This document shows, piece after piece, positions 59,748 through 64,000 of a DNA stretch of 64,000 bases (position 1 is the stretch's first letter; each line of letters begins with the position of its first letter). This DNA comes from VAZQ01 sp036557705 (lineage in GTDB: Bacteria > Pseudomonadota > Alphaproteobacteria > Rhizobiales > Xanthobacteraceae): positions 37,052-101,051 of the forward strand of contig DATBHB010000192.1 in assembly GCA_036557705.1 (NCBI GenBank), in the 5' to 3' direction. A program made the position numbers and the translations under genes. Below the pieces are notes generated by a model. It ran no database searches and was not told the origin of the DNA. It saw only the letters and a program-made list of their open reading frames with translations.

Positions 59748-60779
59748 TTAGGCGCACACGGGACAAGGGACGTATGGGTCAGCCGGGTTCGTAAGGAAGA
59801 CGCTCTCAATCTCTCGTCCAGCACCTTCAACGAGCGACCGGGCCATGTTCGGAAGCTCTTGTTTTGCGCGCGCGTAGTCATCCAGCGCGATCGGGTTGAG
59901 GGATTCTGGAGCGTCGATCCGCAGCACATGGTCCTTGCCAACCAATAGGTACGCTTGGCCGAGAGCATTAAGCGATTGTGCGCGCATGGCTGCCCGGATC
60001 ACGTCGCGCCATTGGAAGAGGCCTCCGGCTGCCCGCCGTTGCGTTACCCGATACTGGGTCTCGCCACACCCGAGGCTGAGGACGTGTATTTGGGCGCGAT
60101 TAAGATCAAAACAAGCCAGCACATCGACCACTGCGTTCATGATTGGATTGTTGGCCCAGAGGCCGCCATCAACCATCATGTAGCCGTCGTGCTCCAGTGA
60201 GCGGAAGAATGTAGGCGCGGCGGCAGTTGCGAGCCCAACCATCACCATTTTCTCGTGACGATCGTTGCGGTAATCGGGATGATGCGGCGTTTTGTATATC
60301 CACGGCTCGCCGTGACGACCCTCGAATGAGGGGATGCAGAGGCGTACCGTCGCTTCACCAAATACCTTCGAATGGAAGATGCGGCTCAGCTCGTCCTCCA
60401 ACGCTTTGGCGTCGTACCCGTAACGAACGAGGCGCCGAAGCTGCAGCATCTGGCGGGCTACCCAGCCGCGCGATGGGAAGATGAGGCCGCCGCGCTCAAT
60501 ATAGATGTCACGGATAGCGGCCGAAGTGATGCCCGCGCCGAGGGCGAGCGCGATGATGCCGCCCGTGGAGGTGCCGGCGATCATGTCGAAGAACCCGGAG
60601 ATCGACCGGCCGCCAAGGAAGCGCCGCTCAAGCTCGGCGAGCACGGCAGCGGGCAAAATACCGCATATGCCGCCGCCATCGATCGTAAGGATGCGGAACG
60701 GCCGGTCGTTCGGCCACGGCAGCGGGTTTCGTCTCCTCTGAATCGTGCCGTCGGATCGGCGCGGTGGAACATAGTTCAT
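59748..60779 (-). CDS. capV: CapV-like patatin phospholipase, CBASS effector
   Basis: The 343-residue protein has the patatin elements: DGGGICGILPA (residues 34-44), the nucleophile elbow GTSTGG (Ser71 in GxSxG), and DGGLWANNP with Asp204. It is the effector class that, when bound by a cyclic dinucleotide such as 3'3'-cGAMP, degrades membrane phospholipids and kills the infected cell. Its start overlaps the E2-like gene stop as ATGA, so it is translated in step. It is the last gene of the three-gene CBASS operon. Confidence 0.92.
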   Translation of the reverse strand: MNYVPPRRSDGTIQRRRNPLPWPNDRPFRILTIDGGGICGILPAAVLAELERRFLGGRSISGFFDMIAGTSTGGIIALALGAGITSAAIRDIYIERGGLIFPSRGWVARQMLQLRRLVRYGYDAKALEDELSRIFHSKVFGEATVRLCIPSFEGRHGEPWIYKTPHHPDYRNDRHEKMVMVGLATAAAPTFFRSLEHDGYMMVDGGLWANNPIMNAVVDVLACFDLNRAQIHVLSLGCGETQYRVTQRRAAGGLFQWRDVIRAAMRAQSLNALGQAYLLVGKDHVLRIDAPESLNPIALDDYARAKQELPNMARSLVEGAGREIESVFLTNPADPYVPCPVCA

Positions 60780-61240
60780 GATGCTTTTTCCTGCGGAGTT
60801 CGGGCGTGGCGTCCGCCTCCATACCATCGCCCGGTTGCAAGCCAGCCTTCGTAACAAGCCAACCAATCGGCGGCCCAGGGGACGGTGGTCAGGGCTATAA
60901 GATCATCGTGCCCCCACTCGCTGCTCTCGACGTCAAAGAGGCAGAGAGGGGAAAGCGTGATGTCAGGCGGAGTGAAGTACACATGCGGTAGCGGCGCTTC
61001 CTCAGACGCGTCGAACCTCGGTTCGAGCCTTGGGGAGAGGACGCGGACGACTGGAAAACCGCGGCACATCTCGTCGGCCGCCGTTTCGGTCGGTAGGCCG
61101 TGTTCAATCATTAGGCGGTACTTCCGCTCCAGCCCCGCCAACGATCCGAACCAAACCGCTTTATCGATCCTTTCTTCGGCGAGCACGAATACAGGCCAAT
61201 GCCGGCGCATGGCGTGGACCTGTTGTCGGATTGTTTTCAC
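60776..61240 (-). CDS. Stand-alone E2-like protein of type II-short CBASS
   Basis: The 154-residue protein has RVLSPRLEPRF, LPHVYFTPPDITLSPLCLFD and IALTTVPWAADWLACYEGWL with TGRWYGGGRHAR. The PHxYxxPPxI-LCL(F/Y)D segment and W-x(2)-WL-x-YE-x-WL-TG-W-GGG end are characteristic of E2-like proteins in short type II CBASS; Cys100 is the probable thioester cysteine. It is expected to conjugate the CD-NTase and prime it. No E1 or Cap3 gene is present. GTG start overlaps the CD-NTase stop (GTGA). ATGA overlap joins it to capV. Confidence 0.85.
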   Translation of the reverse strand: MKTIRQQVHAMRRHWPVFVLAEERIDKAVWFGSLAGLERKYRLMIEHGLPTETAADEMCRGFPVVRVLSPRLEPRFDASEEAPLPHVYFTPPDITLSPLCLFDVESSEWGHDDLIALTTVPWAADWLACYEGWLATGRWYGGGRHARTPQEKAS

Positions 61241-62484
61241 GCCCTCGGCCAGGCGGAGCCGTAGAAAGTGTGGGGGCGCGGCTGCGCGGCGCTGGGCTGC
61301 ACGAGAGCAGGGGTCGCGATCGCCGCCGGCAACACGCGGCCGGTGGCGCCGACTCGGCGGCTGCCTTGGCGCACCGATTCGCCGATCCGCGCCGCGAAAT
61401 CCTCGATGACCGCCCGGGCGGGACCTTCGCCGAACATCAGGGTCAGCAGGCTGCGTTTGTCTTCGAGCGAGATCTCATCGCTCATGATGGCGGCGAGCTG
61501 TCGGCGGAACACTTTGAGGCCCTCGATGTAGGTGGCCTGAGCGGAGAGATTCTCCGGCCAGCGATCCGTGAAGCGGTCGGTCGGGCAGCATGGATTCCGG
61601 ATATCAACGAGCCGCCCTTGCGCCTGAGCTGCGGACAGGACCCTGAGCGTGTGGTCGGCAATGGCGTTGAGCGCGCCGCTAATGCTGTTGCCGGGCACCG
61701 CGGTCTCGCCAGCGAATGCGGCAATCATCACCGAGGGCGGCATGCGACCCGATCGACGGATGTAGTTGATGTTGCGGTTGCGTTGCATTGCGACCACAGT
61801 CGCCGATTTGCCGCCATCATTGCTGGAGTGCGCGGGCACCGGCTTGAATTCGGCGTCCTTAGCCAAATGGTCAAAGGCGTAGGCCTTTTTCGCGTATGCC
61901 TCGACGAACGCAACATCGATGGGCGTGCGCGCCTTGAACCACTCGACGAATGCATAGCTGTTCATTTCGAGCTGGCGATGTGCATTGGTCGGCTCCTCGA
62001 CTTTCGCGTGGAAGATGAAGCTCCTGCGGGGATCGTGCTCGTCAACGAGCAGCGAGGGCGTGATGTCGAGGTGCATCCCGTCTTGGTAGTGGACGGTGAC
62101 ACAGCGTGTGTTGCGCTCGATTTTGCCGTGATAGAGCGAGCCCTTCTCGCCGTTGATGGCCGCGAACAAAAGGTCAAGTACCGTCGCGGGGCTGGTTCCG
62201 ATCGGCAGTATGAGCTCGGCGACAATATCGATGTCGAAGCCGTCCTCCCGCTTCCGGGAACGGATCGTGGCGCGGATCGCCATTGATCCGTGGGGGTAGA
62301 AGATGCGGACGCGGCCCGCGAGCGGGCTGGAGGCGCGCTCGATGTAGTTACGTAGCGCCTCGTACCGGTCCACGGCGAGCCGGTGCATGCTTGGCGGCAG
62401 CTCTATCCGAATGGCCGTCTCGGCGAGAAGGATCTCGCCAATCGGGGCCGAAGATCCCAAGAGATCACTGTGGAATTGGTTCAT
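61237..62484 (-). CDS. CBASS cGAS/DncV-like nucleotidyltransferase (CD-NTase)
   Basis: The 415-residue protein has the polymerase-beta-like active site: HGSMAIRATIRSRK (Gly66-Ser67), DIDIV (Asp84, Asp86) and the third acid Asp140 in GMHLDITPSLL. Helical parts are FVEWFKARTPIDVAFVEAYA and INYIRRSGRMPPSVMIAAFA. On phage infection it makes a cyclic oligonucleotide that activates CapV. A Pro-rich C-terminal tail (PALVQPSAAQPRPHTFYGSA) ends in the position expected for E2-mediated conjugation. I cannot assign the clade or product by eye. GGAGGTAGAGTAGT precedes the ATG. A palindrome lies upstream. Confidence 0.92.
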   Translation of the reverse strand: MNQFHSDLLGSSAPIGEILLAETAIRIELPPSMHRLAVDRYEALRNYIERASSPLAGRVRIFYPHGSMAIRATIRSRKREDGFDIDIVAELILPIGTSPATVLDLLFAAINGEKGSLYHGKIERNTRCVTVHYQDGMHLDITPSLLVDEHDPRRSFIFHAKVEEPTNAHRQLEMNSYAFVEWFKARTPIDVAFVEAYAKKAYAFDHLAKDAEFKPVPAHSSNDGGKSATVVAMQRNRNINYIRRSGRMPPSVMIAAFAGETAVPGNSISGALNAIADHTLRVLSAAQAQGRLVDIRNPCCPTDRFTDRWPENLSAQATYIEGLKVFRRQLAAIMSDEISLEDKRSLLTLMFGEGPARAVIEDFAARIGESVRQGSRRVGATGRVLPAAIATPALVQPSAAQPRPHTFYGSAWPRA

Positions 62485-62506
62485 ACTACTCTACCTCCGA
62501 GCGACT

Positions 62507-62522
62507 GTTGCAGTTTTGCAAC
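62507..62522. promoter_or_regulatory. Candidate operator upstream of the CBASS operon
   Basis: GTTGCA-GTTT-TGCAAC has perfect 6-bp arms, 23 bp upstream of the CD-NTase start codon, next to its ribosome-binding site. It is well placed for repression by the divergently encoded HTH protein. Confidence 0.6.
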
Positions 62523-62632
62523 GAAGCCACTCAAATCGAACATGGGGGTGTGGATACCGCTCGGCGGCTGCAACACGACCTGAGGGTGCGGCTCCAAGGT
62601 GGCTTCACCTGGAATCAGAAATGTGCGAGTCT

Positions 62633-62684
62633 GTGTCACCTGCACATCTTGCGCGCGATTCGCCGGGTGTGTCAAGGCGTGTCA
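62633..62684. promoter_or_regulatory. Three GTGTCA direct repeats before the HTH-peptidase gene
   Basis: GTGTCA occurs at 62633, 62669 and 62679. The last two are 10 bp apart, one helical turn, and all lie within 70 bp upstream of the regulator start. They may be an autoregulatory site. Confidence 0.4.
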
Positions 62685-62699
62685 TTCGCACGCAGCAAG

Positions 62700-63644
62700 A
62701 TGCCGTCGTTCGAAGAAAAGCTAGTCCGAGCTGTCAAAAAGAAGCGCGGTGCCGAGGGGCTGAGCATCCGCGCGCTCTCGGATGCAGTAGGCGTAAGTTT
62801 CTCCACGCTGGCGCGCATTGAACGCGGGGAAGGACAGCCAGACAACAACTCGAAGATCCGACTTCTGCAGTGGCTTGGTGCAGACGCCGCAGACGCAGGG
62901 CTCGGGCTCGAGAACGTCGCATTCGTGCACTTCCGGGCGGGGAGGAATATCCGGTCGTCAACGGTGCACGCACTGTTGAGAGCAGCCGAGTCTCTACGGC
63001 AAGAAATGGGTAGCCAGGCCGTCCAGACCGCGCAGGACAAGAGGGACGACAATTCGTCTCCTGGGAGCGTTTCGCTATCAAAGGAGGAACTCGAACAGAC
63101 GGCCGAAAGATTCAGAACTGAGTTAGGCCTTTCGCGCGACGAACCGTTGGACAGTCTCCGACTCGAGGTGGAGGGCATTGAAGTAATCCGGGTCGGGCAG
63201 ACGAATTGCATAGAGGACCGACTTGCAAGTGAGCTTCGCGGGACCTCAGGCGGCGAGTGGTCGGCCATGAGCATGCCGGTGGACGCGGATAATGAGAATT
63301 GGGTCATTCTCTTGAATGACAGCCACACCGTCGAACGTCAGCGCGTCACAGTCCTTGAGGAGTTTTGGCATATTCTGCTGGGCCACAAGTTGACGAAGAT
63401 CGCTCGGGTCGCTGACGCTTACGGCAGAACTTATGACAAGACGGAAGAGCATGACGCGTACTATCTTGCCTCGGCCACCCTCTTGCCGAAGGACGCTGTC
63501 ATCGAGGCTGTGAGCAAGAACCGCCTGTCGGAGCAGGTCGCGCGGGTGTTCGGCACGTCGTCTGAGTTGGTCGATTATCGCATCAAACGGCTCGGCCTTT
63601 GGCGAGAACACGTGGGCAAGCGGATTAGGCTGTCCCGTGATTGA
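62700..63644 (+). CDS. HTH (XRE) repressor fused to an ImmA/IrrE-like peptidase domain with altered HExxH
   Basis: The 314-residue protein starts with an XRE HTH (LSIRALSDAVGVSFSTLARI, residues 21-40). A linker (about 90-140) follows. The C-terminal domain resembles ImmA/IrrE metallopeptidases: VEGIEVIRVGQTN, WVILLNDSHTVERQRVTVLE, EFWHILLGH and TEEHDAYYLASATLLP. The usual HExxH reads EEFWH (residues 220-224), lacking the first His but keeping His224. Such repressor-peptidase proteins control CBASS (CapH/CapP) and mobile elements. It is divergent from the CBASS operon with 215 bp between. ATG 62700 begins directly before the HTH. Confidence 0.88.
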   Translation: MPSFEEKLVRAVKKKRGAEGLSIRALSDAVGVSFSTLARIERGEGQPDNNSKIRLLQWLGADAADAGLGLENVAFVHFRAGRNIRSSTVHALLRAAESLRQEMGSQAVQTAQDKRDDNSSPGSVSLSKEELEQTAERFRTELGLSRDEPLDSLRLEVEGIEVIRVGQTNCIEDRLASELRGTSGGEWSAMSMPVDADNENWVILLNDSHTVERQRVTVLEEFWHILLGHKLTKIARVADAYGRTYDKTEEHDAYYLASATLLPKDAVIEAVSKNRLSEQVARVFGTSSELVDYRIKRLGLWREHVGKRIRLSRD

Positions 63645-63954
63645 AACGTACGGTCTCCCGGGTCGTCGTGTGTCAGAAAATTTGGGAGAAGAGAGAAGCG
63701 CAACCTGCTTGCCGCGGCGCGCACTTTTTGCCGGCGTATCTAGCCACCTCATCGGGAGATCCAGCACTCGCCCTTGGAAGGTGGCGGGTTGCAGGCGAGC
63801 AGGTCAATCCGGGTGTTCGCAGACGAGTACTAGCTGGCGCGCCGGTCAGAATAAAACTGCGAACACTTATGTCATTGAAATAGCGTTGTAACTTCCTGAC
63901 GTCTTTTGGCGGGGCGGCCTCCCATCTTCCGCAGCATCTCGTTCGGGACGAGGG
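63645..63954. other. Region without a supportable gene, possible decayed coding sequence
   Basis: Open frames starting at 63637 and 63641 run about 80 codons but switch in plausibility along their length, as if one gene has frameshifted. Minus-strand bases 63895-63950 read EMLRKMGGRPAKRRQE, which could be a protein tail cut by the adjacent IS. I do not recognise either. Confidence 0.4.
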
Positions 63955-64000
63955 GGAGTGTCAGAAGTTTTGTGTAAGAGATTTCTGTGAAGGTTGGTTT
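63955..64000. mobile_element. Probable left end of an IS256-type insertion sequence, cut by the window
   Basis: GGAGTGTCAGAAGTTTTGTG followed by TAAGAGATTTCTGTGAAGG resembles the terminal inverted repeat of IS256-family elements (GxGTGTCAGAAxTTTTGTGTAA). Only 46 bases are present; the transposase would be beyond the window. Confidence 0.6.

Noticed and set aside
59371..59766. An integrase remnant next to the tRNA fragment
   Set aside because: The open frame there has no tyrosine-recombinase motifs (R-H-R-Y). The integrase is probably at the other end of the island, beyond the window.

Overview
The window is a piece of an alphaproteobacterial chromosome, most likely order Hyphomicrobiales and close to the Nitrobacteraceae/Xanthobacteraceae (Bradyrhizobium-like). 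The reasons are the high G+C content, the order mnmE-mnmG-rsmG-parA-parB with parS sites, several secreted solute-binding proteins of the tripartite tricarboxylate transporter type, molybdenum hydroxylases, and many dispersed palindromic intergenic repeats. The parAB/parS locus suggests the left end lies near the replication origin.

Layout. 1-0.8 kb: a PIN-toxin/antitoxin pair beside a degenerate repeat. 1.0-7.1 kb: the housekeeping cluster mnmE, mnmG, rsmG, parA, parB, with one parS between mnmE and mnmG and a second inside rsmG. 7.3-16.3 kb: a coiled-coil protein, two secreted paralogues of unknown function, a PPOX flavoprotein, a rhomboid protease, a cytochrome c/beta-propeller fusion, a Rieske-FAD oxidoreductase, and a decayed REP-associated transposase (RAYT) between inverted repeats. 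16.4-19.1 kb: a DUF433 protein, cobalt-type nitrile hydratase without an adjacent activator gene, and a HigBA-like module. 19.4-30.7 kb: an MFS transporter, a one-chain indolepyruvate ferredoxin oxidoreductase, two orphan Bug-type binding proteins, a hydrolase, an NAD(P)-dependent oxidoreductase and a cytochrome b operon. 30.9-40.6 kb: a three-subunit molybdenum hydroxylase with a Tat-exported iron-sulfur subunit, a Sel1 protein, a VOC protein, a secreted acetamidase/formamidase and an orphan molybdenum hydroxylase large subunit. 40.7-44.6 kb: a surface-polysaccharide group (gmd, NusG-like factor, priming glycosyltransferase). 45.1-53.1 kb: a nitrate/sulfonate/taurine-type ABC transporter, two linked membrane GTPases, a secreted protein and a Tat-exported amine oxidase. 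53.2-59.2 kb: a third secreted paralogue, a divergent senB-like/senA-like (selenoneine) pair, a COG0701 permease and a GT-C glycosyltransferase.

From about 59.3 kb the character changes. A 3' fragment of tRNA-Val(GAC) marks a probable island junction. The island side carries a compact antiphage CBASS operon (CD-NTase, stand-alone E2-like protein, patatin phospholipase, joined by 4-bp overlaps). Divergent from it is a gene fusing an HTH repressor to a degenerate ImmA/IrrE-type peptidase domain. The window ends in what looks like the start of an IS256-type element.

The most interesting parts are: (1) the CBASS island with its fused regulator and candidate operators; (2) the selenoneine-type pair whose two start codons overlap head to head, with a linked permease; (3) the dispersed repeat families, including a RAYT relic between inverted repeats and at least four genes whose TAG stop codon is supplied by a repeat. 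Functions were assigned by reading the sequence and recalling families; no database search was run.
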